Assembly: GCF_002965065.1 (NCBI RefSeq)
Contig: NZ_PTRE01000084.1
Location: 1 to 50,116 of the forward strand
Direction: 5' to 3'
Length of the DNA stretch: 50,116 nucleotides
Origin: Escherichia sp. MOD1-EC7003
GTDB lineage: Bacteria; Pseudomonadota; Gammaproteobacteria; Enterobacterales; Enterobacteriaceae
This document shows positions 1-11,526 of the stretch, piece by piece (positions within the stretch are counted from its first letter, which is position 1; every line of letters starts with the position of its first letter). The notes below the pieces were generated by a model. That model saw only the letters and a program-made list of their open reading frames with translations. It was not told where the DNA came from and ran no database searches. A program made the position numbers and the translations under genes.

Positions 1-64
1 ATTAATGACCAATAGCGGACATTAAAAATGGCGAAAAACGGCCAATAATCTTGGCGTTGACAGT
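1..64. other. Unassigned flank before the pdeB remnant
   Basis: These bases do not read as the expected upstream part of pdeB. In the pdeB frame there is a TAA at 23-25, and the codons between it and about 64 do not resemble the protein that normally precedes the CSS-domain segment. I see no gene in it. It is probably the far side of a deletion or insertion junction that lies near 62-65, but the origin of the flank cannot be told from so few bases. Confidence 0.45.
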
Positions 65-1327
65 TATATTAATAACAACGTTCCCCAGTGTTCGTCTCTG
101 GAGCATGAAAGCCCGCCCGATACCTTCCCCGAGCCAGGTAAGATTTCGAAAGAGGGTTATCGGGTCTGGTTAACCTCGCATAACGATTTAGGTATTATAC
201 GTTACATGATCGCCATGGGAACGGCACATTATGTCGTCATGATCGACCCCGCTTCCTTTATTGATGTCATTCCCTATAGCTCATGGCAAATTGATACCGC
301 TATTATTGGCAATGCCCATAATGTTGTCATAACCAGCAGCGATGAAATTGCTCAGGGAATTATAACCCGTCTACAAAAAACACCCGGTGAGCATATCGAA
401 AATAATGGAATCATTTACGATATCCTGCCCTTCCCGGAGATGAATATTTCGATCATCACCTGGGCTTCAGCGAAAATGTTGCAGCAAGGCTGGCATCGGC
501 AAGTCTTTATCTGGTTACCGCTCGGGTTAGTCATTGGCCTGCTGGCAGCGATGTTTGTGCTGCGTATTTTGCGCCGTATCCAGTCACCGCATCATCGGCT
601 GCTGGATGCTATCGAAAATCGTGATATTTGCGTGCACTATCAGCCGATTGTCTCCTTAGCCAATGGCAAAATTGTCGGTGCTGAGGCACTGGCGCGCTGG
701 CCGCAGACAGATGGTTGTTGGTTGTCACCAGATAGTTTTATCCCGCTGGCACAGCAAACGGGCCTTTCTGAGCCATTGACGCTACTGATTATAAGAAGCG
801 TCTTTGAAGATATGGGCGACTGGCTGCGTCAGCATCCGCAGCAGCATATTTCGATCAATCTTGAATCCACCGTGCTCACCTCGGAAAAAATCCCGCAATT
901 ACTGCGTGAAATGATCAATCACTATCAGGTTAATCCCAGACAGATCGCTCTTGAACTCACGGAACGCGAGTTTGCCGATCCGAAAATCAGCGCCCCGATA
1001 ATTTCTCGCTACCGGGAGGCGGGCCATGAGATTTATCTCGATGATTTTGGTACGGGGTATTCAAGTTTAAGTTATTTACAGGATCTGGATGTCGACATTC
1101 TGAAGAGCGATAAATCCTTCGTTGATGCGCTGGAATATAAAAATGTCACGCCGCATATCATCGAAATGGCAAAAACACTGAAACTGAAAATGGTAGCCGA
1201 GGGAATCGAAACCAGTAAACAAGAAGAGTGGTTACGCCAGCATGGCGTGCACTACGGCCAGGGCTGGCTCTACAGCAAGGCATTACCGAAGGAGGATTTC
1301 TTACGCTGGGCCGGGCAACATTTGTGA
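65..1327 (+). pseudogene. pdeB: 5'-truncated pdeB (ylaB), CSS-EAL c-di-GMP phosphodiesterase
   Basis: The intact protein is an inner-membrane cyclic-di-GMP phosphodiesterase of about 516 residues: a membrane segment, a periplasmic CSS redox domain, a second membrane segment, then a cytoplasmic EAL domain. Here the frame is recognisable only from about position 65. It keeps the Cys-Ser-Ser motif (89-97), the second membrane segment (residues VFIWLPLGLVIGLLAAM, near 512-562) and the whole EAL domain: GAEALARW near 680, DDFGTGYSS near 1041, and the normal C-terminus before TGA at 1325-1327. The first membrane helix and much of the CSS domain are gone. The frame is closed by TAA at 23-25, and the first in-frame ATG is at 206, with no GTG or TTG before it. 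The usual LKIDKSF motif reads LKSDKSF, so an Ile has become Ser beside the conserved Lys and Asp. A product from 206 would lack the membrane-targeting N-terminus, so I call it a pseudogene. Confidence 0.85.
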
Positions 1328-1341
1328 ATTTTAGGGCTGAC

Positions 1342-2002
1342 GACGAGCCTGTAAACAGTTTTCAGAAAAACCAGAAGACGCTGGCGAGACTTCAGCGACA
1401 GTTAAGCCGCAAGGTCAAATTCAGCAACAACTGGCAGAAGCAGAAAGGCAAAATACAGCAACTGCATTCCCGTATCGCAAATATCCGCAGGGACTACCTT
1501 CACAAAGTCACAACGACAATCAGCAAAAACCACGCAATGATAGTTATTGAGGATTTGAAGGTCAGCAACATGTCAAAGTCAGCAGCGGGTACGGTCAGCC
1601 AGCCGGGGCGCAATGTCCGGGCAAAATCAGGTTTAAACCGTTCGATACTGGAGCAGGGCTGGTATGAAATGCGCCGCCAGCTTGAGTACAAGCAGCGCTG
1701 GCGTGGAGGTCAGGTACTGGCAGTACCGCCAGCGTACACAAGCCAGCGTTGCGCGTGCTGTGGTCATACCGCGAAAGAAAACCGCCTGACACAAAGTAAA
1801 TTCGTGTGTCGGGCTTGTGGATATACAGCGAACGCCGATGTAAACGGCGCTCGTAACATTTTAGCGGCGGGGCACGCCGTTCTTGCCTGTGGAGGGATGG
1901 TGCAGTCAGGCCGCCCGTTGAAGCAGGAACCCACCGAAATGATTCAGGCGACAGCCTGAACGTCGTAGGAATCCCTGTCCTGCAGGGCGTGGAGGATGTC
2001 AA
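1342..2002 (+). mobile_element. IS200/IS605-family element remnant (right half)
   Basis: This is the right-hand part of an IS200/IS605-group insertion sequence: the 3' portion of tnpB followed by a subterminal right end. After the tnpB stop (1959) comes a small hairpin, CCCTG (1973-1977) pairing with CAGGG (1983-1987), and then the terminal bases ending GGATGTCAA near 2002. This arrangement, a hairpin just inside the end with no terminal inverted repeats, is characteristic of the family. The left end, any tnpA and the first half of tnpB are missing, so the element cannot move by itself. It abuts the pdeB stop on one side and a 5' fragment of ybaA on the other, so insertion into ybaA followed by deletion toward pdeB is the simplest history. 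The exact left junction, somewhere in 1328-1345, is uncertain. Confidence 0.8.
1345..1959 (+). pseudogene. tnpB: N-terminally truncated TnpB (RNA-guided nuclease family)
   Basis: About 204 C-terminal residues of a TnpB protein that is normally about 400 long. TnpB is an RNA-guided, RuvC-type DNA nuclease encoded by IS200/IS605 elements and related to Cas12. Two RuvC acidic motifs survive: the Glu in MIVIEDLKV (near 1540-1560) and the Asp in [12 protein letters not shown] (near 1828-1860). The zinc-ribbon pairs CACC (near 1750) and CRAC (near 1810) are also intact. The first RuvC Asp and the N-terminal RNA- and DNA-binding region are absent. An open frame runs back to an ATG at 1228, but that stretch is out-of-frame pdeB sequence and not protein homology. 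No nuclease activity is expected. The 3' end is intact, which matters because the guide RNA of this family is made from it. Confidence 0.85.
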
Positions 2003-2042
2003 CGGTAGGAACGGCAACCACAAAACCATCAACATACTTCAT
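2003..2042 (-). pseudogene. ybaA: ybaA remnant, first ~13 codons
   Basis: On the minus strand, ATG at 2042-2040 opens MKYVDGFVVAVP, the characteristic start of YbaA, a small conserved protein of about 117 residues (DUF1428-type) normally encoded between ffs and pdeB. Homology stops at the right end of the IS remnant. The frame then runs through IS sequence to TGA at 1946-1944, giving a 32-residue chimera unlikely to be functional. The rest of ybaA is absent from the window. The call rests on the exact N-terminal match and on conserved gene order beside ffs. Confidence 0.8.
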
Positions 2043-2151
2043 CAGGCATACCTCCGAAGCGTACTGCGCAGCCAGACAATTCTTGCGACGTCAGTTGTGG
2101 TTAAAGTTTAGCTATATTGTTTTTTTTGACGAAACGGTGGAAGGCTGAAAT

Positions 2152-2265
2152 GGGTGGGGGCCCTGCCAGCTACATCCCGGCACACGCGTCATCTGCCTTG
2201 GCTGCTTCCTTCCGGACCTGACCTGGTAAACAGAGTAGCGTTGCGGGAGAACCAACAGAGCCCCA
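2152..2265 (-). ncRNA. ffs: 4.5S RNA (signal recognition particle RNA)
   Basis: The minus strand matches the 114-nt 4.5S RNA almost end to end, including the conserved apical loop GGUCAGGUCCGGAAGGAAGC that binds Ffh. The 3' end reads GGCAGGGCCCCCACCC (complement at 2152-2167), which pairs with the GGGGCUCUG 5' strand. It forms the SRP with Ffh and delivers nascent membrane proteins to FtsY. The usual RNA begins with five G residues; here the outermost base (2265) reads U, so only four G follow. The mature 5' end could be 2265 or 2264. Confidence 0.96.
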
Positions 2266-2297
2266 TTGAGAGCGTTGAGAACCAACGCGCAGGCGCA

Positions 2298-2325
2298 TTA
2301 TTACTGCTGTCCCGGCTAATTGCAA
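2298..2325 (-). promoter_or_regulatory. Promoter of ffs
   Basis: On the minus strand TTGCAA (2325-2320) and TAATAA (2303-2298) are separated by 16 bp. A GC-rich discriminator (GCGCCTGCGCG) follows, the form seen at stringently controlled stable-RNA promoters. Initiation near 2290 would leave a leader of about 25 nt to be removed before the mature 4.5S RNA, consistent with RNase P processing of this transcript. Confidence 0.7.
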
Positions 2326-2340
2326 CACATTGCGTGCCAG

Positions 2341-2730
2341 ATGCTGGTTTCTTGCACAATGCGGCTTCACTCGGGCGTTTTTCCAGATTATGCTGAAAAA
2401 TTGCCTCAGGAAGAAAAGATGGAAAAAGAAGATTCATTTCCCCAACGGGTCTGGCAAATCGTAGCCGCTATTCCCGAAGGCTATGTCACCACTTACGGTG
2501 ATGTGGCGAAACTGGCGGGAGCGCCCCGCGCCGCGCGCCAGGTGGGCGGTGTGTTAAAGCGTCTCCCCGAAGGCAGCACCTTGCCCTGGCACCGGGTGGT
2601 TAATCGCTACGGCGCAATTTCGCTAACCGGACCTGATTTACAGCGTCAGCGACAGGCATTACTGGCAGAAGGTGTGATGGTATCGGGAAGCGGGCAAATC
2701 GACTTACAGCGTTATCGCTGGAACTACTAA
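2341..2730 (+). CDS. atl: Alkyltransferase-like protein Atl (YbaZ)
   Basis: A 129-residue DNA-binding protein of the alkyltransferase-like family. It is related to O6-methylguanine-DNA methyltransferases but cannot transfer the alkyl group: the active-site PCHR motif reads PWHRVV here (near 2584), with Trp for the reactive Cys. Members bind O6-alkylguanine in DNA and flag it for other repair. The helix-turn-helix region with YGDVAKLAGAPRAARQVGG and the arginine-finger area are present. I chose ATG at 2341 (MLVSC), which gives the family length; an upstream ATG at 2320 adds seven unlikely residues. An alternative internal ATG at 2419 would shorten it to about 103 residues. It is convergent with ybaY. 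Confidence 0.92.
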   Translation: MLVSCTMRLHSGVFPDYAEKLPQEEKMEKEDSFPQRVWQIVAAIPEGYVTTYGDVAKLAGAPRAARQVGGVLKRLPEGSTLPWHRVVNRYGAISLTGPDLQRQRQALLAEGVMVSGSGQIDLQRYRWNY

Positions 2731-2750
2731 CCCTCTCAGGGCTGAGAGGG
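2731..2750. terminator. Bidirectional hairpin between atl and ybaY
   Basis: CCCTCTCAG and CTGAGAGGG form a perfect 9-bp stem with a two-base centre, placed exactly between the two convergent stops. Neither strand has a long U tract, so termination strength is uncertain. Confidence 0.6.
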
Positions 2751-2760
2751 TTAACTTCGC

Positions 2761-3333
2761 TTAATATTGCGTAGGAGCAGGAACAGCCGAAGACGGATTC
2801 ACCTGGGTTGGTGAAGTCGAAGGTACGGTAGTCGTTGCGCCACCGCTGGCCTGAATCGGCACGGCAGTTTGCTGTACCGGCACTAATGTCAGGTCGGCTT
2901 TAGTTCCCCCCTGGTTGATCACCGGCTGAACGGTATCGGTAATAAAGACCAGTTTGTCATTCACGGTAATCGCCGCACTCAACAGAATACGCGCGTTCGG
3001 CTGAACATCTGCCGGGTTAAATGGCAGAACAAAGCTGAATGGCGACTGTTTACCTTCGGTACGCACCGCTTTCTGCGCCAGCACTTTTGACGGAGCATCG
3101 GCTAACGACGCGTCAGAAAGTGTCACGGTCAGCACAGCGTCAGGCGGCAGTGCGACTTTCTGACGGATCCAGACGGTGCCGGAGACATTCGGTTGCTGGA
3201 TAGCAGGTTGTTGTGTTGCTGAAATAGACGTATTTGCAGCCGGTGCTGGCGTCTGAATATCCGCGCTTTTATCTGCGCAAGCCGCCAACGCAATCGCAAC
3301 CGCTAAACCACTGGCCATGTGCACGAGTTTCAT
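2761..3333 (-). CDS. ybaY: YbaY family lipoprotein
   Basis: A 190-residue predicted lipoprotein. The N-terminus MKLVHMASGLAVAIALAAC is a signal peptide with lipobox LAAC, so Cys19 would be lipidated. A Thr/Gln/Pro-rich linker (residues about 27-50) leads to the YbaY/type-III secretion system lipoprotein chaperone-like beta domain (about 50-150, starting VSGTVWIRQKVALPPDA), and the tail is again Ser/Thr/Pro-rich. The gene is known to be glycine-responsive and salt-induced in E. coli; its molecular role is not established. A GGAGAAG Shine-Dalgarno lies just upstream of ATG 3333. It is divergent from tesB. Confidence 0.93.
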   Translation of the reverse strand: MKLVHMASGLAVAIALAACADKSADIQTPAPAANTSISATQQPAIQQPNVSGTVWIRQKVALPPDAVLTVTLSDASLADAPSKVLAQKAVRTEGKQSPFSFVLPFNPADVQPNARILLSAAITVNDKLVFITDTVQPVINQGGTKADLTLVPVQQTAVPIQASGGATTTVPSTSPTQVNPSSAVPAPTQY

Positions 3334-3550
3334 TCACTTCTCCCTATTATCAATGCACCAGCGGGCTAACTTTCCTCGCCGGAAGAGTGGTTAACAAAAT
3401 AGTAACGTCAACAAGTGTGGCACACATCACGCATTTCTGCCTGTAATTAGCCCGTAATTCAGACCATTGCACCCATCGGACCAGTGGCAAATTTGCGTTA
3501 TACTCAACTCACTTTGGCTTGCTGCGGCAGCTTTGTTACTGGAGAGTTAT

Positions 3551-4411
3551 ATGAGTCAGGCGCTAAAAAATTTACTGACATTGTTAAACCTGGAAAAAAT
3601 TGAGGAGGGACTCTTTCGCGGCCAGAGTGAAGATTTAGGTTTACGCCAGGTGTTTGGCGGCCAGGTCGTGGGTCAGGCCTTGTATGCTGCAAAAGAGACC
3701 GTCCCTGAAGAACGGCTGGTACATTCGTTTCATAGCTACTTTCTTCGCCCGGGTGATAGTAAGAAGCCGATTATTTATGATGTCGAAACGCTGCGTGACG
3801 GTAACAGCTTCAGCGCCCGCCGGGTTGCTGCTATTCAAAACGGCAAACCGATTTTTTATATGACCGCCTCTTTCCAGGCACCAGAAGTGGGGTTCGAACA
3901 TCAAAAAACAATGCCGCCCGCGCCAGCGCCTGATGGCCTGCCTTCGGAAACACAAATCGCCCAATCGCTGGCGCACCTGTTGCCGCCGGTGCTGAAAGAT
4001 AAATTTATCAGCGATCGTCCGCTGGAAGTTCGCCCGGTAGAGTTTCATAACCCGCTGAAAGGCCACGTCGCAGAACCGCATCGTCAGGTGTGGATCCGCG
4101 CAAATGGTAGCGTGCAGGATGATCTGCGCGTTCATCAGTATCTGCTCGGTTACGCTTCTGATCTTAACTTTCTGCCGGTAGCTTTACAGCCGCACGGCAT
4201 CGGTTTTCTCGAACCGGGGATTCAGATTGCCACCATTGACCATTCCATGTGGTTTCATCGACCGTTTAATTTGAACGAATGGCTGCTGTATAGCGTGGAG
4301 AGTACTTCGGCGTCCAGCGCACGCGGCTTTGTGCGCGGCGAGTTTTATACCCAGGACGGCGTGTTGGTTGCCTCAACGGTTCAGGAAGGGGTTATGCGTA
4401 ATCACAATTAA
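3551..4411 (+). CDS. tesB: Acyl-CoA thioesterase II
   Basis: A 286-residue double-hotdog thioesterase that hydrolyses medium- and long-chain acyl-CoA to free fatty acid and CoA in the cytosol. The N-terminal hotdog carries [14 protein letters not shown] and the paired helix [14 protein letters not shown]. The second hotdog carries the Asp of YASDLNFL, the Thr-containing [12 protein letters not shown] and the C-terminal Gln of STVQEGVMR, which together form the Asp-Thr-Gln active site of the family. ATG at 3551 is preceded by GGAGAG, and gives the usual length; the longer open frame from 3467 is not supported. A GC-rich hairpin (AGCCGGA/TCCGGCT, about 4418-4442) follows without a U tract. Confidence 0.96.
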   Translation: MSQALKNLLTLLNLEKIEEGLFRGQSEDLGLRQVFGGQVVGQALYAAKETVPEERLVHSFHSYFLRPGDSKKPIIYDVETLRDGNSFSARRVAAIQNGKPIFYMTASFQAPEVGFEHQKTMPPAPAPDGLPSETQIAQSLAHLLPPVLKDKFISDRPLEVRPVEFHNPLKGHVAEPHRQVWIRANGSVQDDLRVHQYLLGYASDLNFLPVALQPHGIGFLEPGIQIATIDHSMWFHRPFNLNEWLLYSVESTSASSARGFVRGEFYTQDGVLVASTVQEGVMRNHN

Positions 4412-4473
4412 AAAAATAGCCGGAGGTGAAAACCGTCCGGCTGTGAGATGGTTGGTCACGTGCTTTTGTTGAT

Positions 4474-4567
<94 letters not shown>

Positions 4568-4588
4568 TAAATTGCATTTGATTGCTGG

Positions 4589-5875
4589 TTACGCGTTATA
4601 GGCATTCTCGCCGTGGCTGTTGACGTCCAGCCCTTCTCGCTCCTGCTCTTCCGGTACACGCAGACCAACTGTCAGATCTGCCAGTTTGTAGCCAATAAAC
4701 GCCACCACACCAGACCATACAATCGTAATGGCGATGCTTTCCAGCTGTACCAGCACCTGATGCCCCATCGTCACACCTTCAGCGAAGCCCACGCCGCCCA
4801 GTGAGCTGGCGGCAAAAATCCCGGTCATGATACAGCCGACAATGCCGCAAACGCCGTGTACCCCGAAGACATCGCAGGGATCATCCACCCGCAGCAGACG
4901 TTTGAGCATAGTGACACCCCACAAACCAGCCAGACCTGCCACCACGCCGATAATCAACGCGCCGCCAACACCAATATAGCCACAGGCAGGCGTCACACCG
5001 ACCAGCCCCGCAATCGCGCCAGAACACGCCCCCAGCAGTGAAGGCTTGCCACGCAGCGCCCATTCACCGAAGATCCAGCCAAGAATTGCCGCCGCCGTTG
5101 CGACCACTGTATTCACAAATGCCAGTGCCGCGATTTCATTCGCGGTGCCCGCGGACCCAGCGTTAAAGCCAAACCAACCGATATAGAGAATGGCAGCCCC
5201 GGTGAAGACCATCGGCAGGTTGTGCGGTTTGAACGCCTCTTTACCGAAACCCACACGTTTGCCTGTCAAATACGCGCCCACCAGACCGGCGATTGCGGCG
5301 TTAATATGCACCACCGTGCCGCCCGCGAAATCCAGCGCACCGTGAGAAGCCAGCAAACCGCCGCCCCACACCATATGCGCAATCGGAATGTAGGAGAGCG
5401 TCAGCCATACCACCACAAAAATCAGTACAGCTGAGAAGCGGATCCGTTCTGCCAGCGCCCCGACGATCAAGCCTACGGTAATGCAGGCAAAAGATCCCTG
5501 AAACGCCACGTGGATATATTGATAAATGCTGCCCATCACCGCCGTCAGTTCGATGTTTTTCAGCATCACCCCGTTAATGTTGCCAAAGAAGTTGTTGCCC
5601 TCACCAAACGCCAGCGAGTAACCGTAAACCACCCAGAGAATACAGACCAGTGCAAACGTCACCGTCACCTGCGTCAGCATCGACAGCACGTTTTTGCCGC
5701 GAATCAACCCACCGTAAAACAGGGCAATCCCCGGAATAGTCATAAACAGCACCAGCGCAGTACAAATCATCATAAACGCATTGTCGGCTTTATCAGCCAC
5801 CGCAGGTGCAGCCATTACCAGTCCCGGCAGCATCGCCAGTGAAGCAAGCCCAGTTTTTATCGTCGCTATCTTCAT
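4589..5875 (-). CDS. amtB: Ammonium transporter AmtB
   Basis: A 428-residue precursor of the trimeric inner-membrane ammonium channel. A cleavable signal peptide (MKIATIKTGLASLAMLPGLV, cut near residue 22) is followed by 11 membrane helices. Both pore histidines can be seen, one in YIPIAHMVWG (about residue 190) and one in DVFGVHGVCGIVG (about residue 340), as can the Amt signature region DFAGGTVVHINAAIAGL. The C-terminal tail contains the GlnK-contact region and ends HGENAYNA. It lies 29 bp after glnK in the same operon; GlnK plugs the channel when nitrogen is sufficient. Expression should come from the sigma54 promoter before glnK. Confidence 0.97.
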   Translation of the reverse strand: MKIATIKTGLASLAMLPGLVMAAPAVADKADNAFMMICTALVLFMTIPGIALFYGGLIRGKNVLSMLTQVTVTFALVCILWVVYGYSLAFGEGNNFFGNINGVMLKNIELTAVMGSIYQYIHVAFQGSFACITVGLIVGALAERIRFSAVLIFVVVWLTLSYIPIAHMVWGGGLLASHGALDFAGGTVVHINAAIAGLVGAYLTGKRVGFGKEAFKPHNLPMVFTGAAILYIGWFGFNAGSAGTANEIAALAFVNTVVATAAAILGWIFGEWALRGKPSLLGACSGAIAGLVGVTPACGYIGVGGALIIGVVAGLAGLWGVTMLKRLLRVDDPCDVFGVHGVCGIVGCIMTGIFAASSLGGVGFAEGVTMGHQVLVQLESIAITIVWSGVVAFIGYKLADLTVGLRVPEEQEREGLDVNSHGENAYNA

Positions 5876-5904
5876 TTTTCGTTCCTGTTGCTGTGTGCCA
5901 GAGA

Positions 5905-6243
5905 TTACAGCGCCGCTTCGTCGGCTTCGCCGGTACGAATACGAATGACGCGTTGCAATTCAGCGACGAAGATTTTGCCGTCGCCAATTTTTCCGGTGTA
6001 GGCCGCCTTGCTGACGATATCGATCACTTCATCGAGTTGGTCATCAGCAATTGCCACATCAATTTTTACTTTTGGCAGGAAGTTGACGCTGTATTCTGCC
6101 CCCCGGTACAGCTCGGCATGCCCTTTCTGACGCCCGAAACCTTTGACTTCGGTGACGGTCAGGCCCTGAATACCAATGGAAGATAACGCTTCACGAACGT
6201 CTTCCAGCTTGAATGGTTTGATTATCACGGTCACCAGCTTCAT
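5905..6243 (-). CDS. glnK: Nitrogen regulatory PII protein GlnK
   Basis: A 112-residue PII signal protein that binds ATP/ADP and 2-oxoglutarate, is uridylylated by GlnD and blocks AmtB. The start MKLVTVIIKPFKLEDVREAL is the PII N-terminus. Tyr51 in the T-loop (ELYRGAEYSVNF) is the uridylylation site, and the B-loop TGKIGDGKIFV is intact. ATG at 6243 gives the family length and follows a GGAGGGGAT Shine-Dalgarno; the open frame extending to 6381 crosses the sigma54 promoter and is not coding. Confidence 0.97.
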   Translation of the reverse strand: MKLVTVIIKPFKLEDVREALSSIGIQGLTVTEVKGFGRQKGHAELYRGAEYSVNFLPKVKIDVAIADDQLDEVIDIVSKAAYTGKIGDGKIFVAELQRVIRIRTGEADEAAL

Positions 6244-6295
6244 AGATCCCCTCCGGTCAGAATTCGGTAATGGTTCTGCTACACGAAGAAGGTAT

Positions 6296-6311
6296 TGCAA
6301 GCGGTGTGCCA
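6296..6311 (-). promoter_or_regulatory. Sigma54 promoter of glnK-amtB
   Basis: On the minus strand TGGCAC (6311-6306), five bases, then TTGCA (6300-6296) matches the -24/-12 consensus TGGCAC-N5-TTGCA/T exactly. It lies about 50 bp before the glnK ATG. Confidence 0.88.
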
Positions 6312-6364
6312 GAAATGAAAAACGAGAAAGAGAGCAGGAAGTTAAGAAGATTGAAAATAAAAAC

Positions 6365-6411
6365 GCACTATGACAGTGCACAGTGCGTTACATTTTTGCA
6401 CCAACGATGAA
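6365..6411. promoter_or_regulatory. NtrC (GlnG) enhancer sites upstream of glnK
   Basis: GCACTATGACAGTGC (6365-6379) is a near-palindrome matching the NtrC pattern GCAC-N7-GTGC. An overlapping TGCACAGTGC and a half site TGCACCAACGATG (from 6398) follow. Their position 55-100 bp upstream of the -24/-12 promoter fits enhancer binding. They sit between the glnK promoter and the mdlB stop. Confidence 0.7.
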
Positions 6412-6423
6412 ATATTGCGCTAT

Positions 6424-9970
<3,547 letters not shown>

Positions 9971-9999
9971 GCGTTGTGTCCTGACCTGATTCTGGATAT

Positions 10000-10458
10000 T
10001 TATTCGATGGGTAAAGAAGTGGTGTATTTAATCTGTTCCATCGCGAAACTGGAAGTGACGTCCGACAGCCCCGGCACGCTGTTTACCAGACGCTTATAAA
10101 ACTCGTCGTAACGTTTCATGTCGGCAACCTGGATGCGCATCAGATAGTCGTATTCACCGGCCATGCGCCAGAACCCCAGTACTTCTGGCATTTCACTAAC
10201 CACCGTGACAAAGCGGCAATACCATTCGCTGCTGTGATGTTGCGTTTTTATCAACACAAACGCAGTCAGCCCGAGGCCAATTTTTTCTGGATCCAGCAGG
10301 GCGACTTTGCCGATAAGGATACCGTCGTCCTCCAGCCGTTTCAGACGCTTCCAGCAGGGGGTGGTTGTCAGATTAACGGCTTCAGCCAGTGCCTGCAAAG
10401 AGAGAGTGCAATCCTGCTGTAGTAAGGCAAGCAGCTTACGATCAATTTTATCTAACAT
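10000..10458 (-). CDS. decR: Lrp/AsnC-family regulator DecR (YbaO)
   Basis: A 152-residue Lrp/AsnC-type transcription factor: an N-terminal helix-turn-helix ([20 protein letters not shown], then [18 protein letters not shown]) and a C-terminal RAM ligand-binding domain (about 65-150). In E. coli DecR responds to cysteine and activates the cysteine desulfidase/transport genes cyuPA (yhaOM). Its Cys residues at the recognition helix (TPCWKR) and domain junction (EWYCRF) are retained. It is separated from cof by a terminator and directly precedes mdlA. Confidence 0.95.
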   Translation of the reverse strand: MLDKIDRKLLALLQQDCTLSLQALAEAVNLTTTPCWKRLKRLEDDGILIGKVALLDPEKIGLGLTAFVLIKTQHHSSEWYCRFVTVVSEMPEVLGFWRMAGEYDYLMRIQVADMKRYDEFYKRLVNSVPGLSDVTSSFAMEQIKYTTSLPIE

Positions 10459-10567
10459 AGCCCTTTCACAGAGAATTTTTTCCTCTTTTCATTCTATTTT
10501 AAAGGTGAAATGGCAACAATTTATTCTGTGCGGTTTAAACACCACAGCACAAAATGACAAATCAAAC

Positions 10568-10591
10568 AAAAAAAACCGGGCAATTGCCCGG
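10568..10591 (-). terminator. Rho-independent terminator of cof
   Basis: A perfect 8-bp palindromic stem, CCGGGCAATTGCCCGG (10576-10591), is followed on the minus strand by eight or more U residues (A tract at 10568-10575). It lies 18 bp after the cof stop. Confidence 0.9.
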
Positions 10592-10608
10592 TGCTGGAAG
10601 GGATCTCG

Positions 10609-11427
10609 TTATTCGGGGGAATAAGGTAGATGTGGATAGTCCAGCCAGTGCATCAAATAGTGAGAGACAGCCTGATTTCGGCAATGTCCAATCACCGGTA
10701 AATGTGGGAGCGCCGCGCGCAGTTGCGGCATCGCATTGCCCATAATAAAGCCGCTACCGACGCTGCCTAACATTTCGCGATCGTTCATCGCATCACCAAA
10801 AGCCATACAGTCACGCAGCGAAAACCCTAAATGTTGCGTCAGCACCTTCAGCGCTGCGCCTTTATTGCAGCCCACCGGCAGCACTTCCAGGCAATTAATT
10901 GCGGAGAAACATAAATGCACACGTTCACCTAAGGCTTCACTTAGCTGGGTCTGCAAACGCATAAGATCGTCGTGATCGCCACAGAAGCAGATCTTGGTGA
11001 CGCGATCGAGCGGTATTCTTTTGACATCGATAATCTGGTAATGGAAACCGCTATACACAAACGCTTGCAACAATGCCGGGACTTCTTGTCCGGTAAACCA
11101 ACCATCGTCATTGAAGATATGCATGCTGGCTCGAGTATCCCATTGCTGATACAACACCAGCTCCGCGACATCTGCGGGTAAATCATCACGATGTAAAAGC
11201 TCACCTTCCAAAGAATGCACGCGCGTTCCGTTGCCGGTAATCAAATACGCATCCAGCGATAGCGCTCCGAGAATATGCTGCATCTCCAGCGCATGACGTC
11301 CCGTGGCAAAAGTGAGGGTAATGCCGCGTTCACGCAGCCGCGCCAAAGTAGAGAGGGTCTTCTCACCGAAATGATGGTCAGGCATCAATAAAGTGCCGTC
11401 CATATCAAATGCTGCCAGACGAGCCAT
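10609..11427 (-). CDS. cof: HAD-superfamily phosphatase Cof
   Basis: A 272-residue haloacid-dehalogenase-type phosphatase of the Cof/IIB subfamily. It hydrolyses 4-amino-2-methyl-5-hydroxymethylpyrimidine pyrophosphate, a thiamine precursor, and other small phosphates such as PLP. Motif I is DMDGTLL (residues 7-13) with the nucleophile Asp7. The cap domain spans roughly residues 85-185, Lys in CNKGAAL supplies motif III, and motif IV is GDAMND. ATG at 11427 gives [12 protein letters not shown]. An in-frame ATG 12 bp upstream would add four residues; the shorter start matches the family. It is divergent from ybaE. Confidence 0.95.
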   Translation of the reverse strand: MARLAAFDMDGTLLMPDHHFGEKTLSTLARLRERGITLTFATGRHALEMQHILGALSLDAYLITGNGTRVHSLEGELLHRDDLPADVAELVLYQQWDTRASMHIFNDDGWFTGQEVPALLQAFVYSGFHYQIIDVKRIPLDRVTKICFCGDHDDLMRLQTQLSEALGERVHLCFSAINCLEVLPVGCNKGAALKVLTQHLGFSLRDCMAFGDAMNDREMLGSVGSGFIMGNAMPQLRAALPHLPVIGHCRNQAVSHYLMHWLDYPHLPYSPE

Positions 11428-11526
11428 TTCTTTCTCCACTCTGTGACACGGTTAATGGTGATTGAGTATCACCTGATATATACGGAAGTAATAGTGAATA
11501 GTTAAATAATTTTGTTCCGGATTTAT

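Noticed and set aside
1228-1959. 243-codon frame as a fusion protein
   Set aside because: Its first ~35 codons are out-of-frame pdeB sequence; only the later part is TnpB homology.
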